From Calliphora vicina (Eukaryota; Arthropoda; Insecta; Diptera; Calliphoridae): DNA of 64,000 bases. The DNA lies in NCBI RefSeq assembly GCF_958450345.1, contig NC_088781.1:78009797-78073796 (forward strand). The letters are read 5' to 3'. Below, piece by piece: positions 10,425 to 20,774 of this stretch. The notes under the pieces were generated by a model. That model searched no databases. It was given only the letters and a program-made list of their open reading frames with translations, and was not told where the DNA came from. Within the stretch, counting starts at the first letter, position 1. Each line of letters starts with the position of its first letter. The position numbers and the translations under genes are program-made.

Positions 10425-10674
10425 CCAAGGCGAATTTATAGAAGGTGACGACAGAACTACAACAAATACAACATATACAAAAACAACAGGTACTTTGTTT
10501 TTGTAAAAAGATAAGTGAACTGTCAAAGTTGCCTGTGGTTGTTTTTGCTTTTGGGTTTGTTGTATTTTTCGCCACAACAAACACAAGTGAATTGACAGTT
10601 CACTTGTCTAAACAACTGAATAAAAAAAATAATCAGCTGTTCTTCTGTCGTCACCTTCTATAGATTCGCCTTGG
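10425..10674. mobile_element. 250-bp MITE inserted into a relative
   Basis: Terminal inverted repeats of 31 bp with one mismatch (CCAAGGCGAATTTATAG versus CCAAGGCGAATCTATAG, then AAGGTGACGACAGA). Target duplication TACTGT (10419-10424 and 10675-10680), or 7 bp if the flanking G is counted; copy 1 gives the empty site at about 8890. The interior is homologous, in inverted orientation, to the older MITE it landed beside. No coding sequence. Confidence 0.9.
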
Positions 10675-10778
10675 TACTGTCGCTACTTTATTAATTTACT
10701 TTGTTCACGGCCGTACATTTTTATGCACCCTAATTCAGTATTGTTGGTTTGATTTGATGACCAGTGTTAAAATTTAAT

Positions 10779-11054
10779 ATGGAGAAAATTATACTATTTA
10801 CAAAAAGTCATTGGAAAAAATTGAGTATCGCATCAATTCCAGTTGTGTATGGAATTATCTACATTAAAAATGAATATCAGTAAGATTTTAAATAATAATT
10901 TGTTTTATATACTTTAAAATATTTTACTATTTACAGAATTTCTAGGCACATGAGATATGTTTGCAATGAGGTTAACAAGCATTCCATTCCAAAGCCTACT
11001 AATGTTCTTGTAGTTTTGAATCCTGTTGCTAATAAGAAGAGTTGCGAAAAAATG
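10779..11054 (+). CDS. AGK/Mulk-like acylglycerol kinase, exons 1-2 (partial)
   Basis: Exons 10779-10879 and 10937-11054 with a 57-bp GT-AG intron give 73 codons with no stop, ending in phase 0 at a GTATTT donor. The C-terminal part (KPTNVLVVLNPVANKK) resembles the first strand and NP loop of the diacylglycerol-kinase domain in acylglycerol kinase, a mitochondrial-membrane lipid kinase that makes lysophosphatidate and phosphatidate. The 5' flank contains a possible initiator (TTCAGTATTG at about 10735). No third exon was recognised downstream within the window; the following intron would hold the Tc1, BEL and Gypsy insertions. Either the gene continues beyond 64 kb through a very long intron, or this is a 5' fragment. 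Family assignment rests on a short region. Confidence 0.6.
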
Positions 11055-11441
11055 GTATTTATAATTAAAACGCTTAAATTAAGATTAACGTCACATATAT
11101 TATATATTTTATGTCCCGAATAAAACAATATACAAACTTCCGAAGGTGTGCTGCTACACGTTCAATATACAGTGGCTCCAACGAATAATCGGACAAGATT
11201 TTGTCTGATGTAAATGTGCTCTAAACATCAAAATAATGCACAAAAAAAATATTTTTTTTCGCTGATATTTACACTCCACATACCAATATACAGTGAATGT
11301 CACTTAAAATCGTACACCATCGTAGTAAAATTTTATTCATTAGTTTTAGAAAGTTGATGTTTTGGAAATATTTTAAAATACTATTTTTATATTGTGTGTG
11401 CTATTACATATCAGAAAATATGGTATAATTTTAATTGCCCT

Positions 11442-11813
11442 TGTATGGCATCAATCCAAGTTTTCCAAAATTGTTATAAAAATAAAACAAAGTTCAAGTT
11501 TAAATTAGAGACGAAGATCTCTTTTTATTGTAAATAAATATTACCTCGTAGAAGGAATATATTGCGTTTTTTAGTAAGATGCACGTAGTGCTTATGTCGA
11601 AGACAATAGTGTGTGTTTTTTAATGCTAAAATAACAAGCTTAATTTGGTGGCAAACAATATTTAAGGTCCCGTTAACGGTTTACTAGCTAGAATCTAGTA
11701 AAATACTTCCAGCAAAGTTGCATAAAAAAAGGAAGCAACAATAGATTCTAACGTTGCTAAAAATAGTATAATACGTTTAATGTAGTTATTACAAAAAGGA
11801 TGCAACATAAACA
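11442..11813 (-). repeat. BEL 3' LTR
   Basis: 372 bp, matching 14673-15488 once the SINE is removed. The sequence just inside it on the minus strand (AAGGTGGCCGGCAA) is the likely polypurine-tract region. Confidence 0.9.
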
Positions 11814-11864
11814 TTGCCGGCCACCTTGCAACATTAATGTGTGTTGTAATGTTAATAGCATAGG

Positions 11865-12017
11865 TATGGTTTTTAGACAGATCCATAAACTGAATGGTTT
11901 TTAGACAGATCCATCAACTGAATGGTTTTTAGACAGATCCATCAACTGACCCTTGCGGGCAATGGTTTTTAGACAGATCCATCAACTGAATGGTTTTTAG
12001 ACAGATCCATCAACTGA
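11865..12017. repeat. 28-bp minisatellite in the BEL 3' region
   Basis: Five copies of a 28-bp unit containing GGTTTTTAGACAGATCCATC, with one 10-bp spacer (CCCTTGCGGG) between the third and fourth. Confidence 0.9.
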
Positions 12018-12264
12018 CCATTAAAGGTATTGTTTTTATAAAGAATATAGTAAAATAATACATACTAGGGTAAATCGTAAATATATTTCAATGAGATTTT
12101 TTAATGATAATGTAAATATACAATTCGAGTGTTAGTTAAAATGTTGAATTCATTTGTGTTTAATTCATAGATGTAGATCCATAGTAATAAAAAGAGGAAT
12201 AATCAAATGACAGCATTAGGTCTTTTAGGAAATCCCGAGTTAGTGAAATACCATTAACTGATAA

Positions 12265-14113
12265 TTATATAGAATTAACTGGACCTGTCTGTATCCAGCC
12301 AAAAATTGTTCTCTGAGCCAACAATGACCCTAATAGGTCTCGTCGAATTTCCGGTAACATAATTTGCGGATATAAATCAGCCCCAATAAGAATATCAACA
12401 GGCCGGCTATCGAAAGGACTGGAATCTGCCAAATGAAGATTTGCCAATAATCCTTTAATGTCGGCGTTTACAGAAATCGAAGGCAAATTCCCCGATATAT
12501 CTGGCAAAACAAAGGCCTTGGTGGTATTAAGTACTACAGAAGAATCCAAATCAGAGCCGATCTTCAGAGAACAAGCCTTTCTCGAAACTACAGAAACCGT
12601 ATTATTTACGCCAGAAACTTTAGCATTTGCAGAATGCGTGGGAAGTTTAAACCTTTTTCGTAATCGATTACTAACGAATGAACATTCCGAAGCTGAATCA
12701 ATAAGACCTCGGACCTGATACCTATTGCCATTATGTGTGATATTTACTGATGCAGTTCCTAAGATAACAGATTGATTTTGACGTGTATGAAATACTTGTC
12801 GAGTTTGCGTAACATTAGTAGAAGTAGAAGGTTGATGATAACTCGGTGTCGAGTTAGTGATTCGAATAATCTCTGCAGAACTCTGACCGGAAGAAGTCGT
12901 AGGCCATTCCAAGTTTGAATTTTTTATTGGCTCTTGATGAAGCATAGTATGGTGTCGATTATCGCAAATTAAACAATTATTATTGCTTTTACAATTGCTG
13001 ACATGATGTGTTCTTGAAAGACAATTATAACAACAGTTATTTTCGTTCACAGCTAAAATCCTGTTAGTTATTGGAAGACTCTTAAATCGTCGACAAGAGC
13101 GTAAAAAGAGGGATTGGTTAGGACATAAATACAATAAATATTTGAAGAAGTAACATCGTCAGAAGGTACAGAATAGTTCACGTGGTGTGACTTTGTTTCC
13201 AAAACATTACCCTTAAGATTGTGAAGACAGTCCAATGTCAGAATTCTTTCCGTCAGAAAGTTATTCAAATCATTCCAAAGGGAAAGAGCCGTCTTGTCCT
13301 TTACGCTCTGTTCCCAAAGAGAAACTGTCGATGAAGGTAGCCTTTGAATGCATATAAAGATGATAATTGGGTCCCAATTATCAGTAGACACTTTATAAAT
13401 AGAAAGGGATGTAAGACAACTATTAATTCCGCGTTGTAAGGTCTTAAGTCCGACACTAGTTTCCTTGTCAAAGGATGGCAAACTAAACAGAAATTTCAGT
13501 TGGTTGTTTACTAACATACGAGGATTCTCATATGCAATCTTAAGATCCCGCCAGGCTACTTCAAAGCCCTCATTACTCAACGTACTTTTCAAAACAATAT
13601 CCTTAGCTTCACCTTCGGTCTTACGTATTAAATGACAAAGACGTTCTACATTACTAAGGCGCGAGCTGTTTTATAAATCGCCGTAAATAAATCTCTAAAG
13701 GCCGGCCAAGAATCATAATCCCCTCCAAATGCGTCGACATCGCAAGGGGGTAGAGTCAAAGTATGCCCAGAATCAGAATTCACTACTGGCGAATCACTTG
13801 CGTTCGGTACCGATTTAAATTTGCTCACCTTCTCATTAATCGAACCTAAACATTTCATATAGGTTACATATGTGACCTGATATTTAGACGCAGCTACATC
13901 TACATCACTAGGCTCTGTATCAGAATTCTCCAAAAAATCTAAACAGGCCTCATATGTTGTTTTAACTTTCTCCCATAATACTTTTATTTCAGCGCTCTGA
14001 ACCTCCAAGGTATAAACATTATGAATGTCCTCAGGAAAATCATTAAAATCTGCCTCAAAAGCAATAAGAGCATCCGATGCTCTAATGAATCTATTAAGTG
14101 GAGTGACTGGCAT
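12265..14113 (-). pseudogene. BEL/Pao gag and protease (frameshifted)
   Basis: Starts at ATG 14113 (MPVTPLNRFIRASDALIAFE), a typical BEL gag start, about 540 bp inside the LTR. The gag capsid region continues in other frames through 13592-13068 after a frameshift near 13640. The last segment (13134-12265) has two zinc knuckles (CCYNCLSRTHHVSNC and CLICDNRHHTMLH), the retropepsin active-site region (LIDSASECSFVS; the usual D-S/T-G/A reads DSAS) and the BEL-specific block DILIGADLYPQIML. It ends at FGWIQTGPV, the protease/RT boundary, where the rest of pol is deleted. At least two frameshifts prevent translation of one polyprotein. Confidence 0.9.
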
Positions 14114-14650
14114 TTTCCTTATTCAATTTTCGATTATATATAAAAATTAATTACAAAAATATAAAAAAAATTAAAAAAAATATATCCCGAAACTATGTTG
14201 TAGTCAAACTGACCGACCGTAGGGTGACCAATACAATGTAAGAAGAGGAATATATTATTGTTATTGTAATTTACAGATGTAAATCTGTAAACAAATAATC
14301 GCCCAAAAGAAAATGTAAGAAATACTAATTTGTATGCGATAATAATAATAATATCGACAATGATCACGTTAGTTTATAATACGGCTAAACAATTTAATTT
14401 ATTTGTTCAAACAAAACAAGAAATAGTGACAATATTTCTAAAATCAAAGAGTTTTATCTTTAAAATAAAGCACAAATGAAATATGTATTTTTTCGCGTTA
14501 AAAACAAAAAAAAAAAAAAACTTTTGCTCAAATTGAAATATATTTACGTACATTATTTTATGTAAAATAAATATATATTGCCGGTGGACTGTATTGTTAC
14601 CAAGGGATGATGGAGTTCAATGATGCCTAAAGATCCAGTACTCGTTTCAA

Positions 14651-14670
14651 AATCCGGTTCGCTAGGACCA
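14651..14670 (-). other. BEL primer-binding site
   Basis: TGGTCCTAGCGAACCGG on the minus strand, two bases inside the 5' LTR and beginning with the TGG complementary to tRNA CCA ends. The tRNA was not identified. Confidence 0.6.
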
Positions 14671-14672
14671 AA

Positions 14673-15488
14673 TGTATGGCATCAATCCAAGTTTTCCAAA
14701 ATTGTTATAAAAATAAAACAAACAAAGTTCAAGTTTAAATTAGAGACGAAGATCTCTTTTTATTGTAAATAAATATTACCTCGTAGAAGGAATATATTGC
14801 GTTTTTTAGTAAGATTAGTTAGTGGGTGCTGTGGCTTAATTGGTTAGCGCGTTTGATCATTAAGCATGATATGGTATTTGTGGCCTGGGTTCGATTCCCA
14901 GCCGCTGCCAATCAACAACATCAGTTTATAATAATTATTAGTTTACTAATAACTAATATTTATCACAGCGCCCTCCTTCGGTGGTATAACAATAAAACGC
15001 CACCGAAGTAAAATAATAAAATAAAGGTTGTTGGCTTGACTAAGGCGCCATCTCACCACCAGAGGCGCTGCAACCTGCACTAATAACAAACATAACGCGC
15101 AATTGCAGAGTTGTTAATTAAAAGCTTTTCTCCTCCTTTCACCACCTTTTCCTCTACACTCTATCCCCTTTCCAAAGAAAGTAACACATTTATATATAGG
15201 CATAATTAATTGCCTGAGTGTTACTTCTCTTTATAAAAAACAAAAAAAAAAAATGCACCTACTGCTTATGTCGAAGACAATTTGACAAGTGTTTTTTAAT
15301 GCTAAAATAACAAGCTTAATTTGGTGGCAAACAATATTTAAGGTCCCGTTAACGGTTTACTAGCTAGAATCTAGTAAAATACTACCAGCAAAGTTGCATA
15401 AAAAAGGAAGCAACAATAGATTCTAACGTTGCTAAAAATAGTATAATACGTTTAATGTAGTTATTACAAAAAGGATGCAACCTAAACA
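14673..15488 (-). repeat. BEL 5' LTR with SINE insertion
   Basis: About 379 bp of LTR interrupted at 14816-15252. A few differences from the 3' LTR (for example CTTCCAGC versus CTACCAGC) show the pair has begun to diverge. Confidence 0.9.
14816..15252 (+). mobile_element. tRNA-derived SINE
   Basis: The head resembles a tRNA: A box TGGCTTAATTGG at 14832-14843, B box GGTTCGATTCCC at 14888-14899, and a perfect 5-bp T stem (CTGGG/CCCAG). The acceptor stem pairs poorly, so it is not a working tRNA gene. The body has a 9-bp hairpin (CTTCGGTGG 14976-14984 with CCACCGAAG 15000-15008), and the element ends in an A-rich tail. It sits in the BEL 5' LTR; the 3' LTR gives the empty site. Only 'at' could be a target duplication. 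Confidence 0.75.
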
Positions 15489-15984
15489 GCCCTTATCTAC
15501 AAATAAAAAAATTGGGTAACACCGTCAGTGCCCAGAATATTAACTCTTCACTTAAAGTCGTACAGGCACTAAAAAATAGCAAAGGATACCCTACAAAGTA
15601 TTAGGATTATTTAATATTAATTTTTTTTTTAATTTTTAAAGTTTTAATTAAAATTTAATATAAGTGTTATATAAAATTTAATATAAGAAGTGAAATATGA
15701 ATTTTGTGATATTTTTTAATTTTCATCAATATTTTTTTCAGGAATTGAGGTTTTGTTATATTTTTTGTTGAAATACATATTTTTTGTTCCAATTAAAAAA
15801 AATTACTTTTAATTTTTTATATAATCACCTATTATTGCCAGTATAATTTCATAATATTTAACAAAAAAATATGTTGTACGATTTTGAGTGACACTCACTG
15901 TATAAAATAAAAATTAAAATTTGCATAACTAAAACCAAATTTTTGCATAAAAACCAAAATAACTAAATTTCTTGAGTTCATCAC

Positions 15985-16140
15985 TGTTTTGTTTATAATA
16001 GAATGATTATATACCACAATCATATGCTTTAAGTTTTTGTGTGTTTACACAAGAATATTATTGATGTATGATCAAACATCTTTATTAAAACTAATAAGGT
16101 GTTTACATATATAATAAAGAGGGTGTACACATATACAACA
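15985..16140 (-). repeat. Gypsy 3' LTR
   Basis: 156 bp; about 14 bp longer than the other LTR near its outer end. Confidence 0.85.
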
Positions 16141-16153
16141 TCTCCCCTTTTTT
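16141..16153 (-). other. Gypsy polypurine tract
   Basis: AAAAAAGGGGAGA on the minus strand, directly next to the LTR start TGTTGTATATG. It would prime plus-strand DNA synthesis. Confidence 0.8.
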
Positions 16154-16395
16154 AGATATAAAAATATATACATAAACTTATGGTATGTGATTATTTGTAC
16201 ATTTTATAATATAATATAAATTTACGAATACAATATTAGTAAAGTTCTTATTTATACACAAAGAAAATTTTAAAATAATAGTTTAGTTTATAAAGCTTAT
16301 ATATTTAATTTTTCTGGCTGTTTTACAATTCTGCCACTTTTTGTAATAAATCTATTAGTTACTTCAGGATTTACTAAGCATTTTCTACTTTGATT

Positions 16396-17860
16396 TTACT
16401 CATTTATATTACCCTCAATACCATCATCATTATTTAATTCCACTTCTACTGTATCGGTTAATTCCGACACCTTATTTTCTTGATTTTCTACTAATATATT
16501 TCCGGAAGTCTTTATATGTTGTTGATTTCTTCGGTATATAACATCGTTAGTATCCTTAATTAAAAATGATTTTGGCTCTTTGCAATTCTGAATTACCCGA
16601 CCAGGAAACCAACAGCCTGTAGGTGTTTTCAACATTCATTTTTAAATTGTTTGGATTGAACAGCCAAGCCGTTAGATCTGGGTAAATATGGGCTCGACGT
16701 TTTATGGTCAATTCCCCAGCCATCACAAAATGTTTTAAAATTATTGGAATTATATGGAGGACCATTATCTGTCACCAAAATATGTGGAATTCCATGTCGC
16801 GAGAAAATTGATTTCAATTTCAAAATAACCTGTGAACTATTATATCCCGAATTCAATGATTCAATTTCTATATATTTCGAATAATAGTCAACAATGAGTA
16901 TATACATTTTCTTTCTAAATTCGAATAGATCACAACCCAGCTTAAACCATGGTATATCAACAATTTCATGAGGTGACATTTCAGATTTTGGATTGGAATT
17001 CTGGTATCGCATGCAACTTTCACAATTGGTGACAATGTTTTCAATGTCATTATATATGCCTGGCCAATAAACTGACTGCCGTGCCAAATTCTTGCATCGT
17101 TGAATCCCCAAATGGCCCTCATGATTTTTGTTAAGAATTGATTTACGTAAACATTTCGGAATCAATATTTGATCATTTTTTAGCAAAATATCATCCAAAA
17201 TAGAAATTTCATCCCTGACCTTGAAGTATGGCATTACATCCTGATAAACAAATTCAACTATTTTCATAAAAGTAACATCATTTCTAGAATACTCTTTTAC
17301 ATCTTTAATATTTGAAAATGGCCCCTCTAAATGTGAGGCTATAAAATTGCACTGAAGTGAAATTTCATTATCCATTTCCGTAAAATTAGATTCCGTAAGT
17401 GGAGCCCTTGACAAGGTATCAGCGATATGCAAGTATTTTCCTGGTTTGTAGACAACTGCTATATCATAAGTTTGCAAACGCAACATAAACCTTTGTAGCC
17501 TGTTTGGTATTTTAAAAAGAGGTTTGTCAAACAAACTAACCAGTGGCTTGTGGTCTGTTTCAACCAAAACTCTTGAGCCATAAATAAATTGATGGAATCT
17601 CGTACAACCAAAAAGTATAGCAAAAAGTTCCTTTTCAATTTGTGCATATCTTTGTTGTGCATCAGTTAACGATACCGATGCATAAGCAATTGGATGGTTT
17701 TCAGGCATTATTGTAGCACCCAAAGCAAATTTTGACGCATCAACTGACAAAGTTAATTCTTTTTTGGAATCAAAATATGTCAAAACTGGAGATTTTGTAA
17801 TTTCACATTTGAGATTCTCAAACTCTTTTTAGACCAGTGCCATTGAATTTCTTTTTTCAA
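16396..17860 (-). pseudogene. Gypsy RNase H and integrase (broken)
   Basis: Positions 17783-16629 encode RNase H (LSVDASKFALGA, EKELFAILF, ETDHKPLVSLF, ADTLSRAPL), then an integrase zinc domain with His-His-Cys-Cys (HEGHLGIQRC ... NCESC). The core follows with the first Asp in GCDLFEF and the second in VTDNGPPY. The frame then reads SPYLPRSNGLA and shifts, so the third catalytic acid (Glu) is lost. Positions 16635-16396 hold the integrase C-terminus (CWFPGRVIQN and YRRNQQHIK), joined after a deletion. The open frame at 17783 is internal to pol and not a real start. Confidence 0.9.
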
Positions 17861-17988
17861 CAGCTCTCTCAGATTTTTATTTTCCGCAGATAAGTTATCT
17901 ATAAATGAGCCCAGATATGTTACCATATCCAAAAAAACGCTGTAACTCTTTTACATTATTCGGTTTTGGCATATTAATAATATATTTA

Positions 17989-18104
17989 CCCCCATATGCA
18001 TAAACAGTTTATAAATTTATCAAAGGTTTATTAAACAAAATTTCCATACAAAATCAGTTTTATAAACCTTTGATAAATTTATAAACTCTTTATGCATATA
18101 GGGG
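17989..18104. mobile_element. 116-bp hairpin MITE
   Basis: Almost entirely inverted repeat: CCCCCATATGCATAAACAG at the left end and the complement at the right, around a ~28-bp loop. Flanked by TTA (17986-17988, 18105-18107); removing it restores Gypsy RT reading sense. Related to the 110-bp element at 42449-42558. Confidence 0.85.
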
Positions 18105-18314
18105 TTAATCTTTTCTTCATCAGGTCTAACACCGTTCTCATCAAAAATTTGTCCTAAGAACTTTATCTCGGATTTTAGCATTCTACATTTGGATTTATTA
18201 AATCTTAACTCGAAATGTCCAAATGTTCCTCTTTTGTAGAGGAGTGAATCAAAAAATCGTCAATATAGATGACTAGGCCTGGTATATCACCAAACAATCT
18301 AACCATCTCTGCGT

Positions 18315-18409
18315 CATTCCCACGACAGCCGGTTCTACGCACCGGAATGACCCGAGTTCACTCGGCCAAGGGCTGTCAACTCAGCAATCAATGCTGCTAC
18401 AACAACAAC
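18315..18409 (+). mobile_element. 95-bp SINE-like retroposon
   Basis: Starts CATTCCCACGACAGCCGG and ends GCTGCTACAACAACAAC. A perfect 14-bp target duplication AACCATCTCTGCGT (18301-18314, 18410-18423) flanks it. The long variable-type duplication and (CAA)n tail indicate LINE-mediated retroposition. It includes short palindromes (GACAGCCGGTTCTACG and CACCGGAATGACC), but no convincing pol III boxes were found. Confidence 0.85.
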
Positions 18410-18754
18410 AACCATCTCTGCGTGAAAAATTTCCGGTCCTGCATTTATACCAAAAGGTAATCTTAAAAACCGATATCGACCAAAAGGTGTGTTGAAAGTA
18501 CACAATTTAGACGATTTCTCATTTAAAGGTATCATCCAGAAGCCACTGTTGGCATCTAGTGACGAAAAATATTTTGAACCTCCTAATCGAGACTTACAAT
18601 CCTCAATATTCGGAAAAGGAAAATGAGGACGCAATATAGCTTTGTTCAAGTTTCTTGGATCCAAGCAAATCCTTAAACTGCCGTTTGGTTTCGATACAAT
18701 AACAATAGAACTCACCCACTCTGTTGGCTCACTAATCGGTTCTATAACGTTTAA

Positions 18755-19424
18755 CGGCCATTTTCACAATGTACGATTATTTCATTTTAACCGGAAAATT
18801 AACTAACTGTCGGTTTGTTTAACGGGGACCATTTAACCAACGGTTACCGATTTACGTTTCACCATCATTTGATTACTTAACCAAAGCATTCAGTAGAAAG
18901 TGTGGCAATAATGCATACATTTGTTTACGAAAAATAGTGTAATGAAAGATTGAAATATAAAAAATAAAGACGGCATAAAAAACAATAATTTGTGTTTTCT
19001 TAGTGGTATAATAAAAAAAACGTATAAAACTCAAAAATATTAAGGTTCCTAACTGTAAAATTTACAGAACAAACTGAACAACAATTACTGAAAACCAACA
19101 AGGAAAAGTGCACATTTGTTGTTTGGTTTGTAAGTGCAATATCCGGGTGGTATATGGATCACCCCGTTCCAAATTTACTTTTCTTCGCTTTACACTTTTA
19201 AAAATTATAAATATTACAAAAATATAAATGTTTTTCCATGTTCTTTTATTATATTTCTTACAATTAAGATGCTAACCGGCGAAATTTATTCGGTTATATT
19301 TAACAGCAACTTTGTTGTTAAATAGTGTCAGTTAAGAATTAATTGTACATTGTGAAATTCATATTAGCCTAACTTGCGGTTAAAGTTCACGTTAACTTTT
19401 AATCGTACATTGTGAAAATGGCCG
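18755..19424. mobile_element. 670-bp MITE in Gypsy RT
   Basis: Terminal inverted repeats CGGCCATTTTCACAATGTAC, extending by GATTA, at both ends. TAA target duplication (18752-18754, 19425-19427). AT-rich interior with AAC-repeat motifs such as ATTTAACCAACGGTT; no transposase. PIF/Harbinger-like by target. Confidence 0.85.
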
Positions 19425-19427
19425 TAA

Positions 19428-19905
19428 GTCAGTCATTATTTTTAATTAATGTTTAAGCTTTTCATGCAATTTAAATTGAATTTTGCGGGGTGGATCTACA
19501 ATAGGCGAAATATTTTCACGTATTTTTAAATTACATTTATTTTGCAAAAGGCCAAGACCATTAAAAACATCGGAATAATTTTCAATCAATTTATTAATTT
19601 TTAAATTCTCATGTTCAATCATATTTATATTCTTTATCAAATTCAACTTTATAGCAGACTCAAGTCCGATAATATTTCGACAAATAATATTAACAATGTA
19701 AAATTTTATGTTAAATATTTGACCTTCATAAATAACTGACAAATCAGCAAAACCTAACACGTTTAACTGTTCACCGCTAAATGTAAATATTTTAACATTT
19801 GTATTTTTAATCATATGTTTCATATTTAATAGGCTGATGGTCTCAAAAGACAATGTTTGCCTGTGCCCCCGTGTCAACTTGACATACAATTTTGTTGTTG
19901 TTTAT
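19428..19905 (-). pseudogene. Gypsy protease to RT N-terminus (broken)
   Basis: The retropepsin active-site motif VDTGAQANIV is readable at about 19880-19850 but stops at a TGA right after it. The rest of the protease and the start of RT continue in another frame (19889-19446), with FYIVNIICRNIIGLE and then NYSDVFNGLGLLQNKCNLKI, the common entry into Gypsy RT. The sequence stops at the 670-bp MITE. Confidence 0.82.
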
Positions 19906-19907
19906 GT

Positions 19908-20691
19908 TTACCTCCACATTCCACTCGACTTTTGATGTTTTTTAGACAGCGAACCTACAAACAAGTCTTCTTCCTCCTCTTCTTTAGCAACCTCAGCATC
20001 AGCCTCATCATCGGCATACACATATTTTACGTATTCTTTCTTTAAAAAACACATCTTCTCAAAATGTCCCATTTTACCGCAATTGTGACATTTAACCCTT
20101 AATGCTGGGCACTTGTTGTTATGTACCTGACCACGTCTTGTACATTTATTCATATTGGATTGTTTCTGCATGTTCATCTGCTTCATTTTTTGTTTGTTTC
20201 TCAAATAATTCATAGATATCTCTGTATCATCCATTTGTTGTAGTGTTTTTTACCAGGCATTCCCGTAAGGTACCAAATTCACAACTGAGACTTATGTTTA
20301 TTAAAAGAGTGACATAATCATCAATTGACTGGTCAGCTTGCTGTTGACACATAAAAAATTTGTACCTTTCCATGGCAATATTAACTTTTGGTACGAAGTA
20401 TAATTCAAATTTTGACACAAGATTTTCATAACCAACCGTGTCCACATCATCATTAAATGAATAGAAAATGTCCAAAGCACCGCTACCAAGATGATGGAGT
20501 AAGAGTGCCACCTTACGTTGATCGGAAGCACTTTCTAAATTGGACGCTCTTAGAAATATTTTAAATTGTGTGTGCCACATCTTCCATTCCCTGGCCATAT
20601 TACTAGCTCTTAGATTTATTTGCGACAGTGTCACATTGCTCAACTGTCCACTAGCTTCACTGGAATTGTGTTTTTCTTCTTTAGTCGACAT
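19908..20691 (-). pseudogene. Gypsy gag (two frames)
   Basis: ATG at 20691 begins a capsid region (MSTKEEKHNSSEASG ... WHTQFKIFLRASN ... SFNDDVDTVGYENL) that shifts frame near 20234. The second frame carries a nucleocapsid zinc knuckle CHNCGKMGHFEKMC near 20090-20050, followed by an acidic run before protease. About 80 bp of leader separates the ATG from the primer-binding site. Confidence 0.88.
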
Positions 20692-20756
20692 TTTCGTTTT
20701 TAAGTTTGTTTTGAATTTCTTTTTTTTTAGTTTTTTATACGTAAATTTTTTTTACG

Positions 20757-20774
20757 CAGCCACATCTGACACCA
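20757..20774 (-). other. Gypsy primer-binding site
   Basis: TGGTGTCAGATGTGGCTG on the minus strand, abutting the LTR at 20775. The tRNA was not identified. Confidence 0.75.

Larger units (their letters stand above)
9471..11259. repeat. Tandem duplication, copy 2
   Basis: Second copy of the 7941-9470 unit. It is 259 bp longer, essentially all of it explained by a 250-bp MITE plus its target duplication at 10425-10680. Few single-base differences are seen, so the duplication is very recent or an assembly artefact. Confidence 0.92.
11442..15488 (-). mobile_element. BEL/Pao LTR element, pol deleted
   Basis: Two LTRs (11442-11813 and 14673-15488, the latter holding a SINE) begin TGTATGGCATC and end TAAACA. 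A perfect 5-bp target duplication GCCCT flanks them (11437-11441, 15489-15493). Inside, on the minus strand, are gag and protease only; RT, RNase H and integrase are absent. Sequence runs from the end of protease straight into a 28-bp minisatellite and the 3' LTR. It is therefore a non-autonomous, frameshifted copy. Confidence 0.92.
11291..15900. mobile_element. Mariner-like MITE split by a BEL element
   Basis: Terminal inverted repeats CAGTGAATGTCACTTAAAAT at 11291 and its near complement ending at 15900 (CAGTGAGTGTCACTCAAAAT), both followed by CGTACA and flanked by TA. Without the 4-kb BEL insertion it is about 558 bp and non-coding. A third, weaker version of the end motif (TTCACTTAAAGTCGTACA) lies at about 15547. 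Confidence 0.85.
17861..18754 (-). pseudogene. Gypsy RT core (interrupted)
   Basis: RT motifs on the minus strand: SKPNGSLRICLDPRNLN (about 18705-18655), SLDANSGFWMIPL (motif A, Asp near 18565), FGRYRFLRLPFGINAGPEIF (motif B). A 95-bp SINE-like unit then cuts the frame, and the catalytic IDDF region follows at about 18268-18240. A 116-bp MITE interrupts the thumb region at 17989-18104. The sequence carries frameshifts besides the insertions. Confidence 0.88.

Noticed and set aside
12458..12718. 86-codon plus-strand frame
   Set aside because: Antisense shadow of BEL protease.
14832..14910. Functional tRNA gene
   Set aside because: A and B boxes are good but the acceptor stem does not pair; it is the head of a SINE with an A-rich tail.
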